Below, piece after piece: positions 31,600 to 44,737 of a stretch of DNA of 64,000 nucleotides. The stretch's first letter is position 1; each line of letters starts with the position of its first letter. The notes below the pieces were generated by a model that saw only the letters and a program-made list of their open reading frames with translations, did not search any database and had not been told where the DNA came from. A program made the position numbers and the translations under genes. Origin of the DNA: Tubulanus polymorphus. Lineage: Eukaryota > Nemertea > Palaeonemertea > Tubulaniformes > Tubulanidae. The stretch spans positions 10,241,450 through 10,305,449 of the forward strand of contig NC_134026.1 of NCBI RefSeq assembly GCF_964204645.1. Direction: 5' to 3'.

Positions 31600-33500
31600 A
31601 CGTATACTCTATCCCAAGCCAATGGAATTATAAACACTAGTCTACGTCAATTCAAAAGCTCTTATCTCTAGTAAGCCAGCATGTTTGCTTGGAATTTCGA
31701 CCCTCTCAAAACTGATCTGAGATTAAAACCGTTTCCGGAACGAGAGAAATAGTTCAAACAATACGCAAACATGACGTATATACACATCAAGTATAGATGT
31801 TGTGTGTATCGTTGGTTCCGTGAGTCCATCAACATTTCTTGGACCTAGCCGATAGAGATGTGGGGTTTCCTATTAGTTGACTCATTAGTGGCAATTAAAT
31901 TGAATTATCCGTATTAAACAATTTGATGCCGTAAACGATACAGGAAACGAAGTATTTTTGTGTCAACTCCATTTATATTGTACGCATTGAAAATTGAAGT
32001 TTAAGTCCGCGCACTGAGAATATAAAGTTTCCTTAAGGTAGTAAGTAATGTGCATTTCTCTGTAATTAGTAACAGTACATACATAGTTTGTATCTTTTCA
32101 TGTCATTTCTTGAAAAGGACTCGAAGAGATGAGTCGAAATCGATCGAAACGTTTGAACATGTAAATAAACTCATTATCATCATGAAGATTGTGATAGTTG
32201 CGTTCTTATTATTATTTAATGTGCATGTGTGAAGCATGAAAAACTACAGGTCCATGCCCACGCGGGGAGTGGTTTCTAATGCTAAAAATCTGATATTTCA
32301 CAATTCAAGGGCCCCTGGTGAACATAAGACAGAAACCAATGACCTTGAAATTCACCACAATCACGAGCTTCAACTTCGCAATTGATTGTGATTACAAAAT
32401 ATGCATCTGTACCAATGTAAATAGACAAATTGTATATATTTCAATATTCAACTCCCCTCGTCCTTTCTCCAGATCTGAGCGTGGCTATTCTATTACAGAG
32501 TATTGACCAAGTTTATGCCTAGTTTAATTTGTTTTTGAGTTGTAAGAACTCGTAATTCTCAGCAGAATTATTATATTCTAAATTTGAAATACACACAAAT
32601 CCTTACTGTATGATTTCTTAAAATAAGCAATCATGTAACAACATAAAATTTAGCTTCTTTGCAAAAGGGGTGAAATGCGAGGACGGTATACCTTCCACGA
32701 AGAGATGTATCCTACGACAGCACTAATAATTATCAAATATTAAAAGTTAAAGTTACCTAAAAGTTAAAATTTTCCTGATATTTTGGTATCTACAAAATGA
32801 GGAGTGATGACACTTAAGATGGCTGCTTATTGTGTGACATTTGACTGATGGAAAAAATCTGTCAATGTTCAAGGTGCCTACCCATATGCCCATCACAAAC
32901 TCCAATGAAAAATGGGAAACCACTAGGAAGCTACATATATCGGAATTCAGGCCAGAGATGATCTTTTCGAGCACAAAAAGGTCACAGGCCTTCATATCTC
33001 CTATCCACCCTGTTTTACTTATGCCGAGGGGACACAAACATAGTGAAAGATCAAGTGTCTTCAAAGTTTTCTTAGAATACTGCAAGGAATTAGATGTTAC
33101 TTTCACTAAGAATAACTAAAGGCAACTTACAATAATCTACTAAGGCCCAAAACTCTTGAACTCAATATAAAAAAAAATCTGAAATATATGTCAATCTCTC
33201 ATATCCTTTGGAAATACTGTAAAAAATATTTCATTTCTCAATATGTTTAGATTAAATTATGTATTTCTGATTGATTCAATTTAATGTACCAAATGTCATG
33301 GAACTACATGTATCATATGTTAGATATTTTGTCATGTAACGTGTAGGTATGAATGGGGTGAATGTGCGTGAATGTGAGCGATTGGGCCCTTCAGGTAATA
33401 AGTTTGTATTAACTTCACCAGTCGTCCAGGCGTCTTATATAACATTAATTTGTATCTATTCCTGCTACTTCGTATTGTGATTTAAATCGCGAATAAAACA
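31600..33500. other. AT-rich intergenic sequence
   Basis: Lies upstream of the four-module pacifastin-like gene. No reading frame here resembles a known protein, and no repeat boundaries were identified. Confidence 0.4.
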
Positions 33501-33509
33501 TTTTTATTT

Positions 33510-33850
33510 ACTTCAAAAATGTATAAAAAGTGCAGATTTGGACAATGGCCATCTTGATTCTGATCGGCCAGTTTTTGGACTGCAGATATATCACGGTGGA
33601 TATTTGTACAGTCAACCCCCCCCCCCCCCCCCGATATACCGCCCACATTGGTGCAGAACGATTTTGGCGGTATAGAGAGTGTGGCGGTATATCAGGGGTT
33701 CACTGTATGTATTAACCAAATATCAAGACAATCCATTGAAGTGTCATCAACACTTCTCAAAATAACTGGATTCCTACTGATAGACCAATGGACAAGCCAA
33801 AAGTGAATGCAAAGAGACAGCTTGGACTTAAATTCCAAGTGGGCTAAATA
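33510..33850 (+). repeat. Dispersed repeat (AAGTGGGCTAAA family), interrupted copy
   Basis: GGCCATCTTGATTCTGAT, ATATCAAGACA, AAAATAACTGGATTCC and CCAAGTGGGCTAAA match 38555-38820 in order. It is split by the MITE at 33609-33705. Confidence 0.8.
33609..33705. mobile_element. 97-bp Tc1/mariner-type (pogo/Tigger-like) MITE
   Basis: CAGTCAACCCC at the left and GGGGTTCACTG at the right are flanked by TA on both sides. GATATACCGCC and GGCGGTATATC pair internally. The left arm contains a run of about 17-19 C. Confidence 0.8.
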
Positions 33851-35265
33851 AGCAGCTGAGAAAAATCTACGAATTGTTATTTCTAACAATTTTATTAACA
33901 AAATTGGGTTGCATCAACACACCACCATAACGCGAGAACCAGACGAAAATTTGACACAACGAGCGTCATACATAATCGCTAATCATCAATACATGTATAA
34001 ATATTCATATTTATTCTTACAGTCTCTTATCTCTTCATACATTTGTATTACAATAAATAAGAGTTATCATTTCCTATGACAAAGAAGAAGTCAGTTTTAA
34101 CACGCGTCTAAGATAAATGAGTTTTTAGTGTACATCGCTTTCCACAGTTTGCCGGATCACTGGGCAAACAATGCCCGGCTCAGACGTGGTAAAACTGGGT
34201 GCTAGAGCACTGGTGTCAAATATCATCAATAATCTGCCAGTCCAGTTGATTAACATCTCACTGGAATGGGGTGTGCACTTTCTATCCGGCAAAAAGCTTA
34301 TCACCAAACTTCAAAATGACACTTGAGACCACGACATACATAAGTGACTGGCAGATTGGCAATTTGCCTGGTTTCCATACTGGAATATTTCGGTTTGATA
34401 CATTTGAAGGGTTCAGATATATGGTCTGGATAGTGGCTTCTTCTTAAATCTATCTTCCACAATAATCAAAATAAGATCCATATCCCATTTGCTAAATTCT
34501 CTGTCGCTATGGAATGTCTTCTATTTTAAACCAACTCAAAACGCGTAAGAAGTACAAGAATGATACTTGTATTATAGATATTCTTTTTAAGTAACGATTT
34601 TCTACTGTAAAGTACTATGGTTCACTAACACAATTCGTAATACTAACCTGTGGGACACGTTATCTACTTACGTTTAAAAAAAGGAAATGTTCCCAGTCTA
34701 GAACACATGATAAAATGCGCTAAAAATGTCTTCTAATAGTTAACTAATAAAAACATCGTACATAATCCCATTCACAACACGGGATTTACCTAACTGATGT
34801 ACGGCACCATTAACACACAATTTTGCGTTGATGCAAATGAAATATTCGCATTGAAATAATTGGTAGTTCTTAAAAGTACACAGCAACAGCCTTACAGCCA
34901 TGAAGAGAAATGTTGTTTGTGTAGCAAGATTTGTCTACAAAACCTTGAGTAGTATTTCAATCTGGTATTCATCATATTCGGGCACTCAATAAGTCACTGA
35001 CCAGTTCAGGTCACTTTCTCAATGGCCAGAAAAATTCAGATATTTTTTTAAACATTTCTTCTAAGGCCATCTGCATTGTGAACATATATGAAATATATTT
35101 TCAGATTAACTTGTTCATAGCCTCACTGACTATAAATCACTGACTATATAAATCAAAACAAAGTTCACATGTTTTCAAGACTATTGATATACAACCCCCG
35201 GCATTTTAGCCAAATTCAAAGACTCCCTGAAGTCCACCAATCCCTATTTCCCTTAAAATATTGTA

Positions 35266-35471
35266 CAGCAAAGTCTATTATAATGCCATCCTTTTTAATG
35301 CCACTTAATAAGAGCCACTTTTTAATTCACTTAATGCCAAAGTTTTCCAGAGAACGGATTTGTTCAATCTAACTCAAATTCAATGAAAATACCATTCTTC
35401 ATAATGTCAAATTCGTAATAATGCCATGTTTTCATTTTACCCATTAGTGGCATTATAAAGGACTTTAACTG
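35266..35471. mobile_element. 206-bp Tc1/mariner-type MITE
   Basis: CAGCAAAGTCTATTATAATG and CATTATAAAGGACTTTAACTG are inverted ends flanked by TA; inside are many AATGCCA words in both orientations. Confidence 0.7.
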
Positions 35472-36744
35472 TAGTTTTAAATATTTCAATTATCATCAAT
35501 AATTGTAAGCCATGTTTTTGGCCAATTCTTGTTCCCGCTTTCTCTGTTAAAAACAAATAATCCCCTGGATCCAGAATCACAAATGTTACACACGTATACT
35601 TCAAAATAATTCATGCATTGAATCCAGATTTCGATGTAATCCAGATATTGTTTGCGTTCCACCTATACATAAAATGTAAGTAAAATATGATGTTTGTGAT
35701 CCTTACTTCTTACGAAAGGAATCCTTTTCATCGGTCTCCAATAATCCGAATTACAAGAACTGTAATACCAGTAGATGGCAACGCATTCGAGCATATACTA
35801 TTGCAGTTGCCAGTACTTGCAATCGCTTTTGGCCGACCTCAAAATGTTAGGCACAATACCACACATTTACCAACTAAATGTATTCAGGGTTTCGGGGACC
35901 GTTCATTAACTACGCACGTAAAAAATAGGACCCTTTTTCAAGGTCCTTCCTTGTGTACACATTGTACTATATTACCGACGACCAATGACTGATCATGTAG
36001 TATAAAACATAAACAAACACCTGTTAGTAGTCTACCGGTCCGTTTATTATAGTATAAATAAATTTTAATGTTTGAGACTTTAATTATCGCGCCATAAAGC
36101 TTGCCCCTCTTGAAGGGATTTACTAGGATGCACCCTTTTAAAAAGGGAATTCATTATATTGTTACAGACTCATGGCTGAACTACTACCTAAATGAGAAGC
36201 CTGGGTAACATGAGATTATACAGTAGAAATTGGTGCACTTTGATTTATTAAGCACGTACGGTTTGTGTAAATAGCTACCTAACTTTGTACGCAGATCGTA
36301 CGCTTTTGCCATTGAGGTCCTACCTAGGGCTTGCATACGTACATAATGAACGGTCCCTTGCGCTAAGCATATTGATCACTATTCAAAAGCCCGCATAAAA
36401 AACCACACCGAATGAAGGAGATCAGTCATATTTAAAAAAGAAAATTTTAACTACTCAGAACTGCACCAGGAACATTAATATTAATACGATATTTGTGAAA
36501 TGGAAGTTAAGTCGTCATACATCATTTCGCCTTATTTCTTTGTACATTTTAAGTTTGAATCCTCATCAGACATACAAGAAGTTACATCACCCAAAAACCA
36601 TCACAGTTCGTACAAAATATCATCCATCCATAGTCCGCAATACCGCAATATATAATTTTACAATATTTCCTAATCGATGTATCTAACTATTCTCTGGACT
36701 ACCTGAAATGAGAATGAAAAGGCAATTCATTCACGATGCATTTA

Positions 36745-36926
36745 CAGTCAATCCCTGATATACCCTCCAAATCTGTACCTTTTAAGAATTTTGGTGGTAT
36801 GGAGCGTATGGCAATATATCAAAGGTTAATTTTGACTTGTTCTGAGACAAAATACTGACGTTCCATTTTCAGAAAGACCAGGCATTAGGTGGGGGCAGCG
36901 GTTTATTGGAGGTTCACTACAAACAA
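36745..36926. mobile_element. Degenerate pogo/Tigger-like MITE
   Basis: Begins TACAGTCAATCCCTGATATA, related to the ends of the 33.6-kb MITE, and apparently ends near GGAGGTTCACTACA. Confidence 0.45.
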
Positions 36927-36984
36927 CATGAGAGCAGTTATTTCATGACTTAATTTTGAGCTAATAATGTCGGAGTAGGGTTGA

Positions 36985-37060
36985 CTAAAAATGTTTCGAG
37001 GGGAGAGAGGGAGTGAGGGAGGCAGGGTCGGGAGGGAGATAGGGAGGGAGGGTAACCACA
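36985..37060 (+). repeat. Purine-rich GGGA tract
   Basis: A run of GGGAGGGAG-like units including AGGGAGGGAGGG, with enough G triplets to allow a G-quadruplex. It lies just downstream of the SGTA stop codon, probably in its 3'UTR. Confidence 0.6.
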
Positions 37061-37250
37061 AGATGATGCGTTACACGAGATAACACAGAGTCATATGGAC
37101 GTAACTTAGGATAACATGCTTTAGACTGCCACATACCACATCCCTGTACATACAACATAAGATACGCACGTCAATCTATGTTAATGCACTACACAGCCAA
37201 AGAAATGGCATCTTGAACATACATACTTTAAGGACAGCCCCATCCTATGT

Positions 37251-40200
37251 CTAGGAGAATTTAGGGCTTTTATACAAACCTTGATTATTAGGATCATTTG
37301 ATGAAGATGAACCATTTTCATTCATTTGTGTCCGTAATTGATTGACTAGTTCAGGATTTTGTTGCTGCATCTGCTGAGCCAATTGATAAGTCCTGAAAAG
37401 AGACAGTCACAATTTCAAATGTTTGCTCTGTTTATATTGATTGTACTGAACAGTTTTGTGGTTACTTACGTCCTGAAAAGATTTCCCATACCACTTGCAG
37501 CTCCACTTTCTCCTTGTCCCGCATTCTGCAGAAGCCCGGTCATCCTACAAGCGACAAAATCACAATTTTCAGTGTTATTCCTTAGATCCACTGTACCTTT
37601 TAATATTAGAAATCCTATTCTTCCTTTACTTACTGATACCAGTCCCTCAATCTTCCCCACAGAGGCAACAAGTTAGGGGGTCGCGTTGAAAAGGCGCACT
37701 AGGCTGGCTGATGAGTAAGGCAGATGTTGGGGCGAGTTAGAGCCAGCAGGTTATACTGTGGAAAATTACTAGGACCTTTAATGTGCATTCTTTAATTATT
37801 GTTCAACAGAAGTTATATATTTCATGCATATGCATTGTCCTGAAAATGTAGCTTACAGAGATTTAATCCTGGGACAATCTTAATGTTATACACCACACGC
37901 GGGCAAGACAGAATTACAGTAGACTCCGCTTACCTCGGAATTCTTGGGACTGGAAAATTTTTTCTGAGGTATGCGATTTCCGAGGTATATAAGGCAAATT
38001 TTGTCATAGAAAAAAATTGTTGCTGACACGTGGGCTCAAATTATCCTTCTTATACTAATCTACGTTGAATAAACATTGTATATATGTACCATATCTGACA
38101 GGTTTTTATTGTTATTTCAATCAAAACCTCATATCCCCGGGAGATTTGACTTGTCATCTTTAAAACATCGTACTGTAGTAGACCAAGTAAAGCCTCCTTC
38201 CCAGTTGAGAGAATTTAAAAACACGTGGGTTTGATGTGCAGTGACAAGTCTATAGCTCCGCCTACATCCATTCAATTGACTATTCGTATTAAAGACAGCC
38301 GAGAACTAGCGCGACTGGCACGCTACCAATTCTTACGATCATCTCCATATCTATCGCAATACAGGTGGTAACGTAGTACAGATGTTGATTCACATCGCGT
38401 CCAAGAACAGGTATTAATTAATCTGTTTCAAGTTGTTATCTTAAGTCCGATCGACCCAATTTTTGTTATGCTGATGGGCCCTGGGGGGATTCACATATAT
38501 CCGAAAGATCAAGGTAATTGATCAAAGCGTCTTCAAAATTTCCCTCAATAAGTTCAAAAATGTGTAAAAAGTGCTGATTTTGGTGAACAACAATGGCTGC
38601 CAGTCGGCCATCTTGATTCTGATAGGGCCAGTTTTTGGGCTGAAGATGTGTCTAGGGTAGATACATGTGTAACCCAAATATCAAGACATTACCTTGAAGT
38701 GTCTTCAAAACTTCCCAAAATAACTGGATTCCGTCTACGGACGGACGAACGGACGGACGAAAAGTGAACGCAATAGCCCGCTAGGACTAAAGTCCCAAGT
38801 GGGCTAAAAACGGAGTTGAGCCAGCATGTTCTCTGCCACTGTGTTGATACAGTGCTGCTTCCTGTTGTACTACCAGTTATCTCATAGTTAGCAATCGAGC
38901 TATAATAGTCAGCAAGTTTTCAAAACGTGAATACGAGATAACTAAATAGGGACAATGATGGAAGAACAGGAACGAGATACCTTGTAGTTTGCATACATAG
39001 TATTAACTCGTGATCATCAATATTCAGCGTCGAAACGACTACAACTTCATGTCACCCAAATAATGCCAACTACTGGGTGTACTTACATATCCTGCATTTC
39101 TGGCCTTGACATCAGATTTTGTGCCTAAAATACCAGCAATGAATTTCATCAATCGGTTGAAATAATGACATTGAACATTACATAACACAACCTAAATTCT
39201 TTTTACATTGCCATTTGATATAAGGGGCAAGAAATGTTGTGGTGTAGATAACGGTGATTTTCTATCATTTATCATATACCATCGTGGTCAAAGCCCAGAG
39301 GAGCCAGTGACAACATACAATGATAATGATAATCTAAGATATGCATATTACTTACCATACTCATAATTGAAGGGTTACTCATCAGAGCGGAAAAATCCAA
39401 TCCACCCATTCCAGCAGGTGGATTACTCGGCGTCTACAACGTGAAGTAGAGAACTGATATAATCACAACGATTCTACGACAATTGCCCCCCCCCCCCCGA
39501 ATAAAATCCTTTTTGATTTGGATTAACACCACCTAAATACTTTACTTAGAAATTCATTTGTATATTTTTGAATACTAAGATACAGAATTACTGATGTTGA
39601 GTGCAGATCAAAAACTTTAAACTAGTCCTTGTGTAATTATAATTCACTTATCAAATTGAAGGAAACTTAATAAGTCCACTTGTCCACATTAGTTAACGTT
39701 GGCTGATTTATTGGAATTAGTTTTCGTGTTACTTTAGCCAATCAAAAACTTTAAAGCAGTCCTAGAGTAAATAGCTAGAATTAGTTCACTTTGTCTAATT
39801 AATTTGAAGTAAATATCTGCGTTACTTTAAGATTAAAAAGATTTAATTTGGGGGGCAATCGTCAGGGGGGGCAGTTGTCCGGAGGGGGGGGGTCATTGCT
39901 ATGATGTAGCCAATTCAATGAGGTACTGTCTCGCAAGCAGCAGATAGCGTAACGACTATATCTGCTATATAGTCAGTTGTATGTAGTCAAAATTAGTTAG
40001 ATTTTTATTTTAGATTCAAAACGGACTCTTAAGGCTCCTGGATAATATTGTCCTTTCTACACGGCATTTGGTATATTTTTTTTCTATTGACAATTCACGT
40101 ACATAAGGGAAAAATTTTTGATCAATTTTTATCGAAATGTAGCAGAAATCGAAGTGCTTCAACTGAGTATTTACTAATTCCGAACTGCTTCAGTAGCAGT

Positions 40201-43200
40201 GCCACTACCCAATTGACACAGATTGGTGATACTGTCAACATGTGTAAGAGAACATTCAATTTCAGATACAAGTAATATACACTTCCCCATCCAGGAACAA
40301 TTATGCATCATGTAGACCTACCTAGCCTGACTGTTTGTATAATGATCGACTAAATGGTCACTAATCACATATCAGTACATCCTAAATAGTGGCATCTAAT
40401 CAATCCATGAATTTGAAAAAGGACTCGTTTTTGAGATCACTGAACACCATTTCTTTTTAAATTCAGGCATTCAACTTTTAGAGAATACATGTTTTTACAT
40501 GTTGGCCGAAGAGCAAAGACTAGTCCTTATAGCAAAATCAAATTCATCGTTATCATGAGTACTTACATCTGTAAGATTTATTTCCTCTAGTTTCTGTTCG
40601 GCTGCTCGTAGATTCATGTGATATGTTTCGTTGCCCGGGTCAAGTTCCGATGCTCTTTTGTAGCACTCGCGCGCGTTTTCGTACTCAAAACAAGCCGTAT
40701 ATGCCAGACTACAAACAAATCAAAAAGGAGAAAACTGCAACGATGACGATAACATGAAATCGGAAATTTCAGACAAAATCCTTTAAGACCAAGCAACCCT
40801 TATGAATAGCTAAGCATATCAAAACAACAAGTATTGACTTTTTACCGAGTTCCCTCCCTGGTTTACTCAAATATTTAGAACCCAGTCTTTGAGGTCTATC
40901 TTAATAGGAATTGAGAAATAGTCAAAGTTTAAACTAAATTGTTGCAACCATTTTAAAATCTTATATGGAAAAATGCATTTATGTGTTTTGTAGTGAATTA
41001 TTTAGCCAAAGTCTGATAGAAGTCGAAATAGTGCATGCTATCGTATCAATGGGCAAATCTAGGAGGACTAGTGAGATTTTTACAAGCGCATCAAATTTTC
41101 AAGGGCCCTTTTTCAACAACGACATTTCGGTGTGTGATTGCCTGTTTGGACATCAAAGTGTCCTTTTGTGATGTTACAGCTCTGTCAAAATCAGCCTCTA
41201 GATCCGCCTCTGATATTGTTAGCCAATGTCAGCATAATATCTAAACTATAGGAATACTCATGAATAAATGCACCATTTGATGATCACGTCGGACTTGGGG
41301 TCATATTCTTAATGCCATACAGTAGAATCTCACTTACCCCATACGACCGTATGCTTTACTATAATCGGGTTCGATATCTAGAGCTTGCCGACAGTCATCT
41401 ATTGCTGCTTTATGATTTCCTAGTTTACTATGCGCAGCAGCTCTGCAAAACATAACAGTCTAACTAAACACTTCAATAACTAAACACTTCGAATAAAACA
41501 ATTTTCAATTTTGCAACATGACAATGAAACTAATAGCTAAGCAATTTTCATGACAACAGTTTATTCATTTTATTAAAACACTTATTCGAGTCTCACGATT
41601 CCATCAGCTTCAAATCTCTGCAGAGGGGGATATTTCATACAACCGTATTTTCCGGCCAATAAGCCGAGGGCAGTTTTTTAGCCTAAAATACATGGATTTC
41701 ATAGAGCTTCGCCCAATAAGCCGAGGCCCTTCATCAAAGATTTTAATTCACTGATTTGTCAATTAGTTCGTCATAATTGACGATTTAAGAGGCTGACAGT
41801 AGCGCCCGCCGATGTGTGAGAGTGCTGTATATACTATCATCGCCGAGTGACTGTGCTATATATAGACTCACTCAGCTGATTACTATACACACAGCCATAC
41901 ACGCAGTACGCAGCTCACTGCTGATTTGCATATATACTAATGTATGAACTGACACGTGGAAGTACGATGAACTCGCGCGTTATATAAATGTATACCATTG
42001 CCGCTGTGTGGTGATGGAACAATCAAAGTAAAAATAAAATAGTTCAAATTAGATTATAATTGGTAGTAAATAATGACCTCAAATAAATATCGACCACTTT
42101 TCTTGATTTTGACGATCATTGAGAGCATTAGAGTGGCATAGATCGGGAAGTGATTTTTTATGTCAGATCGTATCCGCCCAATAAGCCGATCACGATATTT
42201 TGGGTAAAAATCTGAGGCTAGAAAATCGGCTTATTGGCCGGAAAATACGGTATGTGGCTGTATCACAAGATGCTTTTGAATATTAAGTGGTACATAGAAT
42301 TGTCTATCTATTGTTCTATTCAAGACCATTTACAGTGGAGCCTAGTTGAATCTTCTGGGCAAAAGTGAATTGCTGTATTTGACGGGCTTCGTATTTTCCA
42401 AAGCTTGATTGATATAAATATCTTTGTTGAGATATGCTGGAAATCATGGTCTAAAATTTAACCTAATTTCTGATTGGCTAACAATGACATCGTCTAAGCT
42501 GCGTGTGTACCTGCGCACTCACGCTAACGTGGCAGGGTTTCATGCTGTGGTGGTCTCGATGCCAACAGCTTCGAATCCCTGCCAGGGGAAGATGAGTATG
42601 GCCAAACACAAACCTGTTACAATAATATACTGCATTGGTCGGGTCTAAGTCGAGAGCTTGTGTGTATAAATTCATTGCTTCCATGTATTTATCGGCTTTC
42701 ATCAAATCATTTCCCTCCTGCTTCCGTTGTTCGGCTTCAGCTTTCTCCGCCAGCGTTGGAATCTTTTGTGGCTGCGCCGATGTACCCTGAAATACAAATT
42801 CACCTTTGAATCAAGTACCCAGATGTGTGTGATCGTGAAGCTAGTGGTTGACAGATCGTGCGAATTTAGCACTAAGACCGATTTACATAAGCTGAATTTG
42901 CCTATCCAATAACCATATGATTCTAAGATACATTTTTTTGTCCAATTTATTCAGTAGAGGTTGAATTAAGCAATCAGTGACTAAGATTCAGCGATAATAA
43001 CTAACTTATTTGATTTGTTGGAATTGACTTGCTGACAACAATTTGCATAGTACAAGTATAGGGACTATCTTATAACTTAATAACCAAACAGTTCATTAAC
43101 TTACAAAACTGAGAAATATGTATCTAGAAGGAGGTACAATGCAGTTTCACCGAACTATGATTTAGCCATGAACATGTATATGGCAAAAATGGCCAGAATA

Positions 43201-44093
43201 TCTCAGGGAACTCCAAAGCCCCCCAACTTTATCTAGGAAATCTAATGATGGGTTATCTTAAAAAAAAACAAATATAAAATATCAGCTTTACAATTTTTAG
43301 AAATGGTTAGAATGCACCAGCAAATGAGAATCTACACTTACCATGGCTTCTGTGAATATATCTATTAGTTTTTTGTCATTCTGATAATCAGCACTACTTA
43401 AACTGACGCCATACGCCGTTTCTAAACATTGCCGCGCCACTGCATGAAAACCAAATTCAACATATGAGCACAATCATCAAGGAATGGTAAAAATATAAGT
43501 CAAATCCTAGTAGAATAGCCACACTGACGTAAAGATGGTGAATAGATAATAAGTTATAAACCCATTATGTCCACAATTTAAAAGATTAAAAGCGATTTCT
43601 AATCATCAAAAATTAGAATTTAAAGACACAGTCAGGTGCGAGGGAATAACTAAAATCTCAACAACTCTACATACATAGGCTAAGGTTGAGTTTAGGCTTA
43701 TATCCATTCTATTCAAACCCTCCCATCTGAATCAGTTTATTTTTCAGTCCACTTTTCATACTTAAAATGTCAGTACCCTGATTTCCAGAAGTTCAACAGA
43801 TCCCCATGGTATCTCAAAATGATCCAAGTTAATTTGGGATTATTCATCCATTATTAGCACCTAGAACTGCTACCTAGAAAATTGCACCACAACACTAAAG
43901 GAGGCTCCGGGCCAGATCATAGGTGCAAAATGGTTAAATATGAAAATAAGGAGATTGCCATTTCTGATTATACCACTATCAAACCTGACTTACCTTCTAA
44001 ACTCTCTGTAGCATCATCACCTAACTTTCCCGATGTTATTTCATCATCAAGGAACTTTATTATGGAGAACACAAGTTGCTTCTTCTCAGCCAT
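37251..44093 (-). CDS. SGTA: Small glutamine-rich TPR co-chaperone (SGTA/SGTB), nine coding exons
   Basis: Exons in transcript order are 44093..43994, 43439..43342, 42786..42614, 41442..41338, 40708..40567, 39433..39356, 39124..39087, 37544..37470 and 37392..37251. Phases are consistent and yield 316 residues, close to the roughly 313 of vertebrate SGTA. Residues 1-66 ([19 protein letters not shown] and the following LETAYGVS) are the N-terminal dimerisation region that binds the GET4/UBL4A and BAG6 pathway. Three TPRs follow: about 82-117 ([19 protein letters not shown]), 118-151 ([19 protein letters not shown]) and 152-186 ([19 protein letters not shown]). They contain the N and K/R positions expected of a carboxylate clamp for Hsp70/Hsp90. 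The C-terminus has Met/Asn/Gln-rich segments ([33 protein letters not shown]) that hold hydrophobic tail anchors. The last ten residues could instead be spliced away, because GTTTGT follows NNQ in exon 9. Confidence 0.95.
38555..38820 (+). repeat. Dispersed repeat (AAGTGGGCTAAA family), intact copy in an SGTA intron
   Basis: Includes ACGGACGGACGAACGGACGG, GTGAACGCAATAGCCCGC and CCCAAGTGGGCTAAAAA. I recall closely similar repeats in lophotrochozoan genomes. Confidence 0.75.
41643..42250. mobile_element. 608-bp inverted-repeat element in an SGTA intron
   Basis: CCGTATTTTCCGGCCAATAA at the left is exactly mirrored at the right (TTATTGGCCGGAAAATACGG). Extra AATAAGCCGA words occur just inside each end. 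No target duplication visible and no coding frame. Confidence 0.8.
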
Positions 44094-44561
44094 TTTGTAG
44101 TAACCTAAAACATGCACAGGTGTGTTATGTTGAATGTTGTATTCAGGCACCAAACCATTCGGTAAATTTTATTCACCATATTTTGTATTCGGATATCTGA
44201 TATCAAAATCCAAGCCCCGCAGATGTGGTGGGTTTTAAGGATGACAAAAGAAAATTCAATGTGTCTCTTATATTCGATAAAGGCATTGGACATTTCAATG
44301 ACGCAGCATTATCCTGGTTATTTTGGCCAATTATTATGATTCGCACATATTGTGAATGATTTTTCTTTAACGCGCGGAATGTCATATTTTGTGGATGCAG
44401 AGGATTTGATGCATCCATAATTATTAATTGACTTAGATTGCATCTCAGAGCCCCACTCCCAGGCCTACTCTGTCCATCATATCATTATTTAGTATTGCGG
44501 ACATTTTGTCCCTTCTCTATTGTTGTAAAAACTGATATTGCACAATTAATTACGTACGTAC

Positions 44562-44625
44562 CGCTCTAGGAAGGCGCAGATTGATAAATTGATGCGTGCT
44601 GAGAGAAAATCACAACCCGGAAGTG
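44562..44625 (-). promoter_or_regulatory. Candidate SGTA promoter and non-coding first exon
   Basis: A TTTTAG acceptor lies just before the SGTA start codon (near 44107), implying a 5'UTR intron. The best upstream donor on the minus strand is GCG|GTACGTA at 44562/44561. About 55 bp further upstream is an ETS-type CCGGAAGTG (44617-44625, plus-strand orientation), and GCGCATGC (NRF1-like) lies near 44668. These are common in TATA-less housekeeping promoters. The transcription start itself is not visible. Confidence 0.4.
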
Positions 44626-44737
44626 TACGACGGCGCGTTGTTTTCTATCTGCCACAGCATATTTCTTCTGCGCATGCTCTAGTCAGCGTCCAATGCGGGG
44701 TGCGATTAAATACTTTGTTTCGTTTAGAACAGCGTGC

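Larger units (their letters stand above)
33850..37250. other. SGTA 3' flank
   Basis: No coding exon recognised. The SGTA 3'UTR probably begins at 37250 and runs to lower coordinates. Its polyadenylation site was not located with confidence, though AATAAA-like words are frequent. Confidence 0.4.

Noticed and set aside
44203-44418. 71-residue minus-strand frame between the SGTA promoter and start codon
   Set aside because: It lies in the inferred 5'UTR intron, has no family similarity and looks repeat-derived.
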